Assembly (NCBI GenBank): GCA_024244705.1
Contig: JAAEOK010000053.1
Coordinates: 62,001 to 126,000 of the forward strand
Direction of reading: 5' to 3'
DNA length: 64,000 nucleotides
DNA from: Alphaproteobacteria bacterium
GTDB taxonomy: Bacteria; Pseudomonadota; Alphaproteobacteria; JAAEOK01
Under the pieces are notes generated by a model, which made no database searches, was not told the origin of the DNA, and was given only the letters and a program-made list of their open reading frames with translations. Positions 40,306 through 49,752 of the stretch are shown here, piece by piece. The translations under genes and the position numbers were made by a program. How positions within the stretch are numbered: position 1 is the stretch's first letter; every line of letters begins with the position of its first letter.

Positions 40306-42081
40306 CTAGAGCGGCCAGACGATGAGGATCATCGGCACGGCGACGACCGTGATGACGATCTCGAGCGGCAGGCCCATACGCCAGTAATCGCCGAACGCAT
40401 AGCCGCCGGGACCCATCACCAGGGTGTTGTTCTGGTGTCCGATCGGGGTCAGGAAGGCGCACGACGCGCCGACAGCGACCGCCATCAGGAACGGGTCGCC
40501 GTTGACCCCGAGGCGCTCGGCGATGGCGAGACCGATCGGCGCCATGATGACCGCGGTGGCGGCGTTGTTGAGGATATCCGACAACGTCATGGTCACGACC
40601 AGGACCAGGGTCAGCACCAGCGCGACCGGCGCGCCCTGCGACGCGGCGACGATGCCCTGGGCGACCAGGTCGGTGGTCCCGGTGGTCTGCAGGGCGCCGC
40701 CGATTGGGATCATCGCGCCGAGCAGCACGATGACCGGCCAGTCGACGCCCTCGTACAAGTCGCGTACCGGCAGGATGCCGGAAACGACAACGGCGACGAC
40801 GGCGGTGGCGAAGGCGATCGGCAGCCCGACCAACCCAGCAGCGGCGAAGCCGACCGCGGCGGCGAAGATACCGATCGCCAGCCACGCCTGATGTCCTTTG
40901 CCGAACTGCAGGCCGCGCTCGGCCAACGGCAGGCAACCAAGTGTCGCCACCGTCTCGGGCAAGCGATCGGCATCGCCCTGCAGCAACAGGACGTCGCCGG
41001 GCTGGAATTGAAGTTTGGCGAGGCGGCCGCGATAAGGCTTGCCCTGGCGGGCGACGGCGAGCAGGTTGATGCCGTATCGATGGACCAGCCGGAGCGATTC
41101 GACGGTTCGCCCGTCGACGCGCGACCGGGCCGGCACGACGGCTTCGACGAGGGACAATTGATCGCCGCCGAAGCCGCTTTTTTCTCCCTTGGTGCCCATG
41201 ATCTTGAGGCCGAGCTCGGCGATGAACGTGTCGAGTCCGTCGGGGTTGCCTTCGACCAGCAATCTGTCGTTGGTGCGCAGTTTTTCGCGGCGCGAAACGC
41301 GCACCTGGCGGCCGCCGCGAACGACACCGATGACCGAGACGTCGTGCTCGGCGGCGGCCTGCTCGAGGTCGGCGACCTGTTGCCCATTGGCCGCCGAGTC
41401 CTTCAACACCCGGGCCTCGGTCAGGTAACCTTCGATGTCGAACAGATCTTCCGTCGGCGCGCGTTCGCGTACCGCCTTGGGCAGCAGCCGCCAGCCGAGA
41501 AGGGCAACGAACAGGACGCCGACCACCGCCACCGTGGCGCCGACCGGCGTGAACGAGAACATCGAAAATGGCGTGCCCAGGGCCTGCTCGCGGAAGGTCG
41601 CGATGATGATGTTGGGCGGGGTCCCGATCAGGGTCACCAACCCGCCGAGAATGGATGCGAAGGCCAACGGCATCAGCACCAGTGCCGGCGATTGTTTGGC
41701 TTTGAGCGAGGACTGGATGGCGACCGGCATCAATAATGCGAGCGCGCCGACATTGTTGATGACCGCCGACAGCGCCGCCGCCAACGTGCCGAGCCCGGCG
41801 ATCCGCAAATCCGGGCGCGGGGTTTCGGGAATCAGTCGGCGCGCGATGAGGTCGATGGCACCCGATGCGGTGAGCGCACGGCTGAGGATGAGCACCGCGC
41901 CCACCGTTATCGTGGCCGGATGGCCAAATCCCAGAAAGGCATCGCCGGACGGGATCAGTCCCGACAGCACGGCGAGGCACAGCGCGCCTCCGGCGACAAC
42001 GTCATAGCGCACCCGGCCCCAGACGAAGAAGCCAAAGGTCAATGCCAGGATGATGACAATGGTGAGCTGCGCGGTCGTCAC
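40306..42081 (-). CDS. SLC13 (divalent anion:Na+ symporter) family permease with two RCK_C domains
   Basis: Transporter of 591 residues. Two blocks of membrane segments (about 1-175 and 380-590) flank a soluble central part with two TrkA/RCK C-terminal domains (FDIEGYLTEARVLKDS to KIMG, and LVEAVVPARSRVDGRTV to LGCLPLAERG). The C-terminal block contains LTPIGHQNNTLVMGPGGY. Members of this group move sulfate, C4-dicarboxylates or related anions; the substrate is unknown here. The GTG at 42081 (VTTAQLTIVIILAL) starts directly at the first membrane segment and is preferred over an ATG at 42156. Confidence 0.84.
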   Translation of the reverse strand: MTTAQLTIVIILALTFGFFVWGRVRYDVVAGGALCLAVLSGLIPSGDAFLGFGHPATITVGAVLILSRALTASGAIDLIARRLIPETPRPDLRIAGLGTLAAALSAVINNVGALALLMPVAIQSSLKAKQSPALVLMPLAFASILGGLVTLIGTPPNIIIATFREQALGTPFSMFSFTPVGATVAVVGVLFVALLGWRLLPKAVRERAPTEDLFDIEGYLTEARVLKDSAANGQQVADLEQAAAEHDVSVIGVVRGGRQVRVSRREKLRTNDRLLVEGNPDGLDTFIAELGLKIMGTKGEKSGFGGDQLSLVEAVVPARSRVDGRTVESLRLVHRYGINLLAVARQGKPYRGRLAKLQFQPGDVLLLQGDADRLPETVATLGCLPLAERGLQFGKGHQAWLAIGIFAAAVGFAAAGLVGLPIAFATAVVAVVVSGILPVRDLYEGVDWPVIVLLGAMIPIGGALQTTGTTDLVAQGIVAASQGAPVALVLTLVLVVTMTLSDILNNAATAVIMAPIGLAIAERLGVNGDPFLMAVAVGASCAFLTPIGHQNNTLVMGPGGYAFGDYWRMGLPLEIVITVVAVPMILIVWPL

Positions 42082-42359
42082 AGGTTTTCCGTCTTCTTTG
42101 CGTCGCGGCAAGAGCGGTCCAAATTGGCACGCGTTCCCGATCTTATCCAGGGCCAACCCGTACCGTCGATTGCCGGCGCCGCCGATCGATCAAGTGGCGC
42201 ATTGTCGCCGGCGGTCCTGGTGTCGTAGGCTAGGCGGAGTCGGCGAGGCGGGGCCAAGGCGCCGCCGGCTTCGGTCCGGAAGCGACCCCGAACCGATTCA
42301 CGCGGGATCGGATTCCGGCCGGCTCAGTCGAAGGCATCAGGGTGAAAAAAGGATTTGTG

Positions 42360-43178
42360 ATGGCAATCGGGCGAAGATTTGTAACCGCGGCGACGATAGG
42401 TTTCGCGGTCCTGACCGTGGCCGGCGCGGAGGCCGCGCATGGCGCGACGATGACGCCGCATCGGGCAACCTATGTCCTTTCCGCCGCACCGGGAGTCGGC
42501 CAAAAAGAGGCCACGGTCATCGATGGATTGATGGTGTTCGAGTTGTCCGACGATTGCGATGGACACACGCTGACCGATCGCACCGTCATTCGGTTGAGCG
42601 CCGTCGAGGGGTACAGCGTCACTCTCGACAGCCAATACAGCGCTTGGGAATCGAAGGACGGCGTGAGCTTTCGGTTCTTGACCAGTTTCCGTCTCGATGG
42701 CGACGAGATCGAGACGATTCGCGGGAGCGCAAGACTGGACAAACCCGGCGGTTCGGGAATCGTCAGCTATGTCAGCCCCGAAGCCAAGGAGCTCGAGCTC
42801 CCGCAAGGCACACGGTTTCCGATCGAGGCCGGAATCCACACCATCGGCAAGATCGAAACCGGCGCCCGCCAACTTTCTTACATTCTGTTCGACGGCTCCG
42901 GAACCGACGGCGCGAACTTTGCCACCGATTTCGTGGTCGATGAACCAATGGAGGCGGGAACCCCGCCGACCGGTTCGGTCACGTTGCTGGACGGACCGTC
43001 ATGGCGGATCCGGACCGCGGTCTTCGATCTCGATGACGAGTCGGCGCCACCGTTGACGGAATTCGACGGGCAGACCCACGCCAACGGGGTCATCAGCGGT
43101 TTCATTCTCGAGTCCGACGCTTTCGCCGCCCTGGCCACGCTGACCAAGCTCGAAGCCTTGCCCGATTCGGGATGTTGA
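42360..43178 (+). CDS. EipB/DUF1849 family cell-envelope integrity protein
   Basis: Exported protein of 272 residues. A signal peptide (VTAATIGFAVLTVAGAEAAHGA) is followed by MTPHRATYVLSAA, the typical DUF1849 opening, and a beta-spiral domain. EipB proteins need a disulfide between a cysteine in the first third and one at the C-terminus; here C66 (SDDCDGH) and the last residue C272 fit exactly. The family is restricted to Alphaproteobacteria and supports envelope integrity under stress. AAGGA is 6 bases before the ATG at 42360. It overlaps the TAXI receptor gene by 7 bases. Confidence 0.9.
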   Translation: MAIGRRFVTAATIGFAVLTVAGAEAAHGATMTPHRATYVLSAAPGVGQKEATVIDGLMVFELSDDCDGHTLTDRTVIRLSAVEGYSVTLDSQYSAWESKDGVSFRFLTSFRLDGDEIETIRGSARLDKPGGSGIVSYVSPEAKELELPQGTRFPIEAGIHTIGKIETGARQLSYILFDGSGTDGANFATDFVVDEPMEAGTPPTGSVTLLDGPSWRIRTAVFDLDDESAPPLTEFDGQTHANGVISGFILESDAFAALATLTKLEALPDSGC

Positions 43179-44206
43179 GCTCGATGTCCGGCAGATCCGG
43201 GATACCGCGTCTGCGAGCTGTCGGTGTCTTGCTGGGCTGCGCGATCGCCGTCCTCGCCGGTGCCGCGGCTGCACAACAGCTTTCCTTTTTTCGTATCGGC
43301 ACCGGCTCGACCGGGGGCACGTATTTTCCCATCGGCGGGCTGCTTGCCAGCCTGATTTCCAATCCGCCCGGGTCGCGATCCTGCGACAAGGGCGGCAGCT
43401 GCGGCGTGCCGGGTCTTATCGCGGTGGCACAGTCGACCGAGGGTTCCGTCGATAACATCAATGGCATCGCCGCCGGCGAGATCGACTCGGGTTTATCGCA
43501 GGCCGACGTCGCCTATTGGGCCTATACCGGGACCGGGGTTTACGCCTGGCGCGGACCCTACGAAAAGCTGCGTTTGATCGCCAACCTCTATCCCGAAAGC
43601 GTGCAAGTCGTGGTTCGCCGCGACTCCGGCATCGCCTCGGTGGCCGATTTGCGGGGCAAACGCGTCGCGCTGGGTGCCCCCGAATCGGGGACCCTGGTCG
43701 ACGCGCAGATCATCCTCAAGACCTTTGGCATCGAAGAATTCGACCTCAAGCCGTTCTACCTGTTGCCGGGACCGGCCGGCGATTTGCTTCGCGACGGCGG
43801 CCTCGATGCCTTTTTCCTGGTCGCCGGGGTGCCGACCAACGCGATCTCCATCCTTTCCGAAGAAATCGAAATCGACCTGTTGTCGGTGGAAGGCGAGCAA
43901 GCCGCGCAGCTTATCGAAGACTATCCGTTCTTCGCCTTCAATCTCATTCCCGCCGAGACCTACGCCGGTACGGCGGAAGTGCGGACGTTGGCGGTGGGCG
44001 CGCAATGGGTTCTGTCGGCCGATATCGACGAGGATATCGTTTACGGCATGACGCGCGCGCTGTGGCACGACAACAGTCGCCGGTTGCTCAGCAGCGGCCA
44101 TCCCAAAGGCGAGCATATCCGTACCGAGTCCGCTCTCGACGGCGCGGCGATACCGTTGCATCCCGGGGCCGAGCGGTATTACCGCGAGGCCGGCCTTATC
44201 GAATAG
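43172..44206 (+). CDS. TAXI family TRAP transporter solute receptor
   Basis: Secreted or periplasmic binding protein of 344 residues. A signal peptide (VGVLLGCAIAVLAGAAAAQQ) is followed by FRIGTGSTGGTYFPIGGLLA, the TAXI hallmark, then AQSTEGSVDNINGI, ADVAYWAYTGTG, DLRGKRVALGAPESGT and ALWHDNSRRL. It would bind an organic acid or amino acid for a tripartite ATP-independent transporter. Its ATG overlaps the eipB stop (43172-43178); a second ATG at 43184 is possible. No TRAP permease gene is nearby. Confidence 0.9.
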   Translation: MLSSMSGRSGIPRLRAVGVLLGCAIAVLAGAAAAQQLSFFRIGTGSTGGTYFPIGGLLASLISNPPGSRSCDKGGSCGVPGLIAVAQSTEGSVDNINGIAAGEIDSGLSQADVAYWAYTGTGVYAWRGPYEKLRLIANLYPESVQVVVRRDSGIASVADLRGKRVALGAPESGTLVDAQIILKTFGIEEFDLKPFYLLPGPAGDLLRDGGLDAFFLVAGVPTNAISILSEEIEIDLLSVEGEQAAQLIEDYPFFAFNLIPAETYAGTAEVRTLAVGAQWVLSADIDEDIVYGMTRALWHDNSRRLLSSGHPKGEHIRTESALDGAAIPLHPGAERYYREAGLIE

Positions 44207-44218
44207 GCGGAGTCGCGA

Positions 44219-45100
44219 TCAGATCGCTTCCGGTCGGCCGTTCGCGGATTCCAGCCAAGCGGCTGTATGCCGATTGCGCAAATACTGGTGGGCATCGAAA
44301 AGCTGGTCACGGTGGAGGTCGAGCAACGAGGCCAGGTAGCGGCCGCTAATCGGAACATTGTTGATTTTCCCAATACGAGTGTCCGCTCGCTCGGTGATCG
44401 CGCCGCCGGACGGTTCGACCTCGAGGAAACCCAAGATCGCGCGCAGGAACGATCGCGGGTCGGCGCAGAGGTCATCATAGAATGCGATGTGAACGTTCGA
44501 TTCGCCGAAATGCCTTCGCCACAGCTTGATATGTCTTACATAGTCGGCGCCCTTCCTAATGCTGGGATGGCCGAGAATTTGCCATATTTGAGTTTCGTCG
44601 GCCCGGTCGATCGTGATGCCGCACGCGTTTCTGATACGCATGGCGGCCGCCGACCACGACCGTTCGATTGGATTGCGCAGGATGTAGATAACTTTCGCGT
44701 TCCCGACAAGGCGAGCGACATGGCCGACACCCTCCTCATCGAGGCGCGAATAGGCCGGCGTCACCTCGCCCACCCGAACGTCGGAATCGGGCGGAAATAA
44801 GTTGCCGTACCACTTGTCGCTCAGGAACGACAAGTAGCGTCCATACCATCTGATGCGTTCGATGCCGGGCCACCCGTGGCACCGAATTTCGGCAGCTACT
44901 CGGGCGCTCCGCCGCCACCACCAGACAAGGTGGCGGTAGGACTTGTCGCCACGGACGTTCCAGACATGGTCGAAATAGTGCAGCTCCTTTAGGGGCGGCA
45001 ACCACAACCGGGGATGATTGCACAGGTTGACGTGCAGCCAGGAGGTCCCCGATTTCTGGGCGCCGATGCACAAGAAGTCGGGGTAACGGAGCGTGGTCAT
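44219..45100 (-). CDS. PAPS-dependent sulfotransferase
   Basis: Sulfotransferase-domain protein of 293 residues. The 5'-phosphosulfate loop is FLCIGAQKSGTSWLH (about 9-23), KELHYFD follows, and the 3'-phosphate-binding motif is VIYILRNPIERSWSAAAMRI. It resembles heparan-sulfate/N-deacetylase-type sulfotransferases that act on glycans or small acceptors. No signal peptide is present. It is convergent with the TAXI gene, 12 bases apart. The acceptor is unknown; surface polysaccharide is plausible. Confidence 0.87.
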   Translation of the reverse strand: MTTLRYPDFLCIGAQKSGTSWLHVNLCNHPRLWLPPLKELHYFDHVWNVRGDKSYRHLVWWWRRSARVAAEIRCHGWPGIERIRWYGRYLSFLSDKWYGNLFPPDSDVRVGEVTPAYSRLDEEGVGHVARLVGNAKVIYILRNPIERSWSAAAMRIRNACGITIDRADETQIWQILGHPSIRKGADYVRHIKLWRRHFGESNVHIAFYDDLCADPRSFLRAILGFLEVEPSGGAITERADTRIGKINNVPISGRYLASLLDLHRDQLFDAHQYLRNRHTAAWLESANGRPEAI

Positions 45101-45237
45101 CTGGGGCGATTCGGGCGGTGACCGTTGATCGCTCTACCGTAAACGACATTCAACATTAATTGGTCCCGGCCACCCATGCGTTCGTGCTCACCAACCGTCA
45201 AAACGCCTTTCGGTTCGACAACCTTTTGTTAGTTGCC

Positions 45238-45891
45238 TCAGAATTCCGAACTGTCGATGATCCACGGCTCGCCCTCGGCGGCGGATACCCACTCGTGCAT
45301 GCCGGGCCAGCTCTTGATCGCCTCGCAGTAGGCGGCGGCGCCGTCGCCGAGTTTGACTTCGTAGGTGTTGAAGCGCCAAACCACCGGCGCGAACATGGCG
45401 TCGGCAATCGTGAAATCGCCAAACAGGAACGGCCCTTCGCCACTGAACCGGGTGCGGCAATCGCGCCAGATCGCGGTGATACGGTTGATGTCCTGCTGGA
45501 CCTCGGGGGGATAGTCGTGGCCGGGGAAACGCCCACGAATATTCATCGGCAGGTGCGTTCGAAGCGCGGTAAAACCGGCATGCATCTCGGCTGAAATCGC
45601 GCGCGCGACGGCACGGGGTTCACGGTCCGTTGGCCACAAGCCGGCCATCGGAAAGAGCTCGGCGAGATATTCGGCGATCGCCAGCGATTCCCAGACCACC
45701 GTATCGCCATGACGCAGGGCCGGTACCTTGCCCGAGGGCGAGTGCCGCCGGATCTCGTCGAGATAATCGTCGCGGTAGAGTGGAATGACGATCTCATCGT
45801 GCTCGGCGCCGGTGTGCTTGAGGGCGAGCCAGGCCCGCAACGACCAGGAAGAATAGTTCTTGTTCCCCAGTATGATGGTCAGATCGCTCAT
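45238..45891 (-). CDS. Glutathione S-transferase
   Basis: GST of 217 residues: a thioredoxin-like N-terminal domain (TIILGNKNYSSWSLRAWLAL; SGKVPALRHGD with the cis-proline; VWESLAIAEYLAE with the Glu-Ser glutathione site) and a helical C-terminal domain (FLFGDFTIADAMFAPVVWRF). The ATG at 45891 is chosen because it begins the first strand directly. It is divergent from the aminopeptidase gene starting near 45962, and conjugation substrates are unknown. Confidence 0.9.
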   Translation of the reverse strand: MSDLTIILGNKNYSSWSLRAWLALKHTGAEHDEIVIPLYRDDYLDEIRRHSPSGKVPALRHGDTVVWESLAIAEYLAELFPMAGLWPTDREPRAVARAISAEMHAGFTALRTHLPMNIRGRFPGHDYPPEVQQDINRITAIWRDCRTRFSGEGPFLFGDFTIADAMFAPVVWRFNTYEVKLGDGAAAYCEAIKSWPGMHEWVSAAEGEPWIIDSSEF

Positions 45892-45961
45892 GGTGCCGTC
45901 ACTCGTCACAATGGTTTCGCTCGGTCGCCGCGGAAGATCTCCGCCTTGGCAAGCGGGAAAC

Positions 45962-47458
45962 ATGGCACAGTCCGGGCCGATTTACATCTTTCAAAGCGCG
46001 GACCGGCGCGCCAAACTGCGCCGACCATCACGCCGACCGGAGCCGATGACGCCGATCTTCCTCAAACGCCCTGCGCGGACAACGAAAGCCCTGATCCCGG
46101 TGGAGCAAAGCGCGTACGCGGCGTGGCTGGAGGATCAGCCGGCAGCGGTACGCAATTGGCTTGCCAACACCGGATTCGCCGCCCGACCGGGTCAAATCGG
46201 TGCGGTGGCCACCGGCGACGGCGGCATCGATTTCGTCGTTGTCGGCGTCACCGCGAGCGAAGCCATTTGGTCCTATGGCGGGCTCGCCCGCGGGCTGGCC
46301 GCCGGCAGCTACCGCATCGATGCCGACCTCGGACCCGCCGCCGCGACCGCCGCCGCAACCGGCTGGGCCCTGGGCGCCTATCGGTTCGACCGCTATCGCA
46401 CCGCGGAAGCGCCCGCGGCCAAGCTGGTCTGGCCCAAAGGCGTCGACCGCGCGGCAGTCGAGCGAACGGTCGCCGCGACCACCTTGGTGCGCGATCTGGT
46501 CAATACGCCGGCCAGCGACATGGGCCCGCCGGAACTTGCGACGGCGGCGCGGCGGCTGGCCCGCCGTCACCGCGCGCGCTGCCGGGTCGTCAGCGGCGGC
46601 GATCTGTTGCGGCGGAATTTTCCCGCCATCCACGCGGTCGGACGCGCGGCATCCAAGGCGCCGCGCCTGATCGACCTCAGCTGGGGCCGCCGCGACGCGC
46701 CCCGGGTCACCATCGCCGGAAAGGGCGTCTGTTTCGATACCGGCGGCCTCGACATCAAGTCGGCCGCCGGCATGAGATTGATGAAAAAGGACATGGGCGG
46801 TGCCGCCCACGCCTTGGGCCTGGCCCACATGATCATGGCGGCCGATCTCGACGTCCGTCTGCGGGTCTTGATTCCCGCCGTCGAGAACACGATTGCCGGC
46901 AACGCGGTCTACCCGCTCGATGTGGTGCGCTCGCGCAGCGGTCGCACGATCGAAATCGGCCACACCGACGCCGAGGGCCGTGTCGTCCTGTCCGACGCGC
47001 TGACCGAGGCGTGCCGCGAGAAGCCCGACCTGCTGATCGATTTCGCAACCTTGACCGGGGCCGCCCGGGTCGCGTTGGGGCCGGAGGTGGCGGCGATGTT
47101 CAGCAACGACGACGACCTCGCCTCCGCGATCGGCGACCATGCCGTTGGCGCCGAAGACCCGGTATGGCGGTTGCCGTTGTGGCAGCCCTATGGCGACTAC
47201 AACAAGAGCGACGTTGCCGATATCTCGAACGATTCCAACAGTCGCTTCGGCGGCGCGATCGCGGCCGCCCTGTTTCTCGAGAGCTTCGTCGAAAGCGATA
47301 TCAGCTGGGTGCATTTCGACATCATGGCGTGGAATGTCAGGGACCGTGCCGGTCGGCCCAAGGGCGGCGAGGCGATGGCTATGCGGGCCATGTTTGGCGT
47401 TGTCGCCGAACGCTATCCGCCGCGCCGGAAACGATCGCGGGCGGGCGCCGACCGATGA
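45962..47458 (+). CDS. Leucyl aminopeptidase family protein (M17)
   Basis: Zinc/manganese aminopeptidase of about 498 residues, M17 family, PepB-like short N-terminal domain. It contains LVNTPASDMGPPELA, the active-site lysine and metal motif GKGVCFDTGGLDIKSA, KDMGGAAHALGLA, and the second signature HTDAEGRVVLSDALTEA, all intact. It removes N-terminal residues from peptides in the cytoplasm. The ATG at 45962 is used; an ATG at 46046 (MTPIFLKRP) fits the family's usual N-terminus and may be the true start. Its stop overlaps the next gene's ATG (ATGA at 47455). Confidence 0.9.
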   Translation: MAQSGPIYIFQSADRRAKLRRPSRRPEPMTPIFLKRPARTTKALIPVEQSAYAAWLEDQPAAVRNWLANTGFAARPGQIGAVATGDGGIDFVVVGVTASEAIWSYGGLARGLAAGSYRIDADLGPAAATAAATGWALGAYRFDRYRTAEAPAAKLVWPKGVDRAAVERTVAATTLVRDLVNTPASDMGPPELATAARRLARRHRARCRVVSGGDLLRRNFPAIHAVGRAASKAPRLIDLSWGRRDAPRVTIAGKGVCFDTGGLDIKSAAGMRLMKKDMGGAAHALGLAHMIMAADLDVRLRVLIPAVENTIAGNAVYPLDVVRSRSGRTIEIGHTDAEGRVVLSDALTEACREKPDLLIDFATLTGAARVALGPEVAAMFSNDDDLASAIGDHAVGAEDPVWRLPLWQPYGDYNKSDVADISNDSNSRFGGAIAAALFLESFVESDISWVHFDIMAWNVRDRAGRPKGGEAMAMRAMFGVVAERYPPRRKRSRAGADR

Positions 47459-48525
47459 GCGATACCACCCGCACCTTGTCGCGGCTGCTGCCGTTTTCGC
47501 TGAGTTTCGGCGTCGCCGCGCTGACTTTACTGCTGCTGGTCGAAGGCCGCGAGCTGTTGATACCGATCGCGTTGGCGGTATTGATCTGGTACCTGATCAA
47601 CGCCATCGTCCGCGGCGTGGCTTGGGTGTGGCCGGGTGAAGAATTGCCGCGCTGGCTCGGTCTGACGGTCGCGCTCTGCGTTATGGTTCTGGTGTTCTGG
47701 GGCATCGGCCGGTTGCTCGGCGGGAGCATCGCCGGCGTGTCGCAGGCGGCGCCGACCTACCAGCAAAATCTCGATGAATTGATTGTCCGCGTCGCCCACA
47801 TGATCGGCATCGACGATGTGCCGACGATGGCCGACGTCTTCGACAAGATCAATCTGCAGTCGATGATCGGCCAGTTCGCCGAATCTGCGGCCGGCATCGC
47901 CGGCCGGGTCGGCATCATCATTGTCTATGTGATGTTCCTGCTGCTCGAGCAACAAAGCTTCGACCGCAAGCTGACCGCGTTGCTGCCCAACCCGGAGCGC
48001 GAATCGGCGGTGCGCAAGATCATCACCCAGGTCCAGGTCGACGTGCAGACCTATCTCTGGATCAAGACCTTGATGAGCATCCTCACCGGCGGCATCAGCT
48101 ATATCGTGCTGGCTTTGGTCGGCGTCGATTTCGCCGCGTTCTGGGCGTTCATCATCTTTCTGCTCAACTATATTCCGACCATCGGCTCGCTGATCGGCAT
48201 CATATTTCCGGCCCTGCTCACGATCATCCAGTTCAACGAATTCGGTCCTTTCCTGATCGTGCTTGGCTGTCTTTCCGGCGCCCAATTCACCATCGGCAAC
48301 GTGCTCGAGCCGCGGTTGATGGGCAGCTCGCTCAATCTCAGCCCGCTGGTGATGATTCTCTCGCTCGCGTTGTGGGGCCAAATCTGGGGCGTCGTCGGCA
48401 TGTTCCTGTGTGTGCCGATCATGGTCATGCTGATGATCGTTTTTGCCCATTTCGATGGCACCCGGCCGATCGCGATCATGCTGTCGGGCAATGGCCGCAT
48501 CGACGATTACATCAGCAAGGAATAA
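47455..48525 (+). CDS. AI-2E/PerM family permease
   Basis: Membrane protein of 356 residues of the AI-2 exporter-like family (TqsA/PerM/YdiK type). It has two N-terminal membrane segments, a long extracytoplasmic region, then a C-terminal block with NYIPTIGSLIGIIFPALL and GNVLEPRLMGSSLNLSPLVMI, the family signatures. Substrates differ widely (autoinducer, Na+/H+ in some). It overlaps the aminopeptidase stop by four bases, so the two are translationally coupled. Confidence 0.88.
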   Translation: MSDTTRTLSRLLPFSLSFGVAALTLLLLVEGRELLIPIALAVLIWYLINAIVRGVAWVWPGEELPRWLGLTVALCVMVLVFWGIGRLLGGSIAGVSQAAPTYQQNLDELIVRVAHMIGIDDVPTMADVFDKINLQSMIGQFAESAAGIAGRVGIIIVYVMFLLLEQQSFDRKLTALLPNPERESAVRKIITQVQVDVQTYLWIKTLMSILTGGISYIVLALVGVDFAAFWAFIIFLLNYIPTIGSLIGIIFPALLTIIQFNEFGPFLIVLGCLSGAQFTIGNVLEPRLMGSSLNLSPLVMILSLALWGQIWGVVGMFLCVPIMVMLMIVFAHFDGTRPIAIMLSGNGRIDDYISKE

Positions 48526-48551
48526 CGCGCCGTCGCCCCCTGTGCCGCTTC

Positions 48552-48821
48552 AGAGCGTTATGTATTCATGTAGAATCGATTCTGTTGCGGTTTGGGCGCG
48601 GCGGCCCGCCAGGCGCCGTCCGAAACGCGATGCCAAAGCATCGGGTGAGGACGGCGACGACGCGGAGGCCTGCCCAAACGCAACCCTGTCGGGCCGGGGC
48701 CTTTTTCGCCCTGACGGCATCACCCGCCTCGACCGTATGCCGGATACGCTCCGCGGTGCTTTCCTGGTCATGGCGAAAAATGTCTCCGGCAGAATGGTTC
48801 TACATGAACACATAGCGCTCT
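48552..48821. repeat. 270-bp intergenic element with about 32-bp imperfect terminal inverted repeats
   Basis: The left end (48552-48584) and the reverse complement of the right end (48790-48821) match over 33/32 bases with three substitutions and one gap; both share the core TTCATGTAGAA. Each also carries a near-palindrome (AGAATCGATTCT on the left, AGAATGGTTCT on the right). The interior has its own hairpin (CGATGC-CAAA-GCATCG with a CCGTCC/GGACGG outer stem, about 48616-48660). It fills almost the whole gap between the perM-like and ghrA-like genes. It looks like a MITE or another repeated intergenic element; no clear target-site duplication is seen. Confidence 0.55.
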
Positions 48822-49752
48822 AATACCCGGCCGCGGGGTCGACCAGATTGAGCGGCTGATCGCCGGCCTCGACCCGGCGGATGTTATCGGCGACCAGGCC
48901 GGCCACCGAACGCGGGTCGGAAATACTCGCCACATGGGGCGTGATGGTGATCCTCGGGTGGCGCCAGAACGGATGGTCGGCCGGTATCGGTTCCTCGCGG
49001 AAAACGTCGAGCGTTGCACCGGCCAGCCGGCCGCTGTCGAGGGCCGGGATCAGATCCTCCTCGACGAGGTGGCGGCCGCGGGCCGCGTTGATCAAATAGG
49101 CGCCGTCGGGGAGTCCGGCGAAGAGCGACGCGCCGAGGATGCCTTCGGTCGCCGCGGTCAGCGGCAACAGGCAGATCAGGATCTCGGTCCGCGCCAGGAA
49201 CGTCTCCAATCCGTCAGCGCCATGAAAGCTTTCGATCCCGGCGATGTCCTTCTTGGTCCGGCTCCATCCGGCGACGTCGAAGCCGAGATCGGCCAGCTGC
49301 CGCCCGGCATCGGCGCCGAGTTCGCCGAGGCCCATGATGCCGACCGGCCGCTCCCCCGCCGCCGGCTGGTCCAGCATGCGCCAAATGCGGTCGGCCTGGA
49401 ACGCCTCATAGGTCGGAACCTGGCGATGGTAGCGCAGAACGTAGAGCAGCACGTATTCGGTCATGCGCGCCGTCAGATTGGGGTCGACGATGCGGGCGAT
49501 CGGTACGCCCGGCGGCAAATCGGGGTCGCGAAAGATGTGGTCGACGCCGGCGCCGAGCGAGAGGATCGCCTTGAGCTTGGGCAGGGAACGCAGCAGCCCG
49601 ATCTCGGGGCGCCATACCAATGCGTAGTCGATATCGTCCTTGTCGCCGATCTCCGGCCATACCCGCAGGTCGAGATCGGGCACGTGCCTGCCCAACTCGT
49701 CGCGCCACCATTGGCCGCGATCGATGTCGCTCTGGAACAGCACGGTCGTCAT
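48820..49752 (-). CDS. D-2-hydroxyacid dehydrogenase, GhrA-like glyoxylate/hydroxypyruvate reductase
   Basis: NAD(P)-dependent reductase of 310 residues, the GhrA length. The N-terminal flavodoxin-like lid begins MTTVLFQSDI and continues LKAILSLGAGVDHIF. The Rossmann motif is VGIMGLGELGADAGRQLAD; the catalytic arginine is in LINAARGRHLVEEDL, the glutamate in FREEPIPADHPFWRHP and the histidine in ITPHVAS. The ATG at 49752 gives the family's N-terminus; the longer frame to 50001 is unsupported. It would reduce glyoxylate or hydroxypyruvate. The stop lies at the edge of the inverted-repeat element. Confidence 0.9.
   Translation of the reverse strand: MTTVLFQSDIDRGQWWRDELGRHVPDLDLRVWPEIGDKDDIDYALVWRPEIGLLRSLPKLKAILSLGAGVDHIFRDPDLPPGVPIARIVDPNLTARMTEYVLLYVLRYHRQVPTYEAFQADRIWRMLDQPAAGERPVGIMGLGELGADAGRQLADLGFDVAGWSRTKKDIAGIESFHGADGLETFLARTEILICLLPLTAATEGILGASLFAGLPDGAYLINAARGRHLVEEDLIPALDSGRLAGATLDVFREEPIPADHPFWRHPRITITPHVASISDPRSVAGLVADNIRRVEAGDQPLNLVDPAAGY

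Noticed and set aside
44219-45100. Horizontal transfer of the sulfotransferase gene
   Set aside because: The sequence looks slightly less GC-rich by eye, but there is no repeat, integrase or tRNA at its borders and I could not calculate composition.
45709-47454. Upstream extension of the AI-2E permease frame over the aminopeptidase gene
   Set aside because: The first 580 codons of that frame are arginine-rich shadow of the M17 gene. The real permease starts at the ATGA overlap at 47455.
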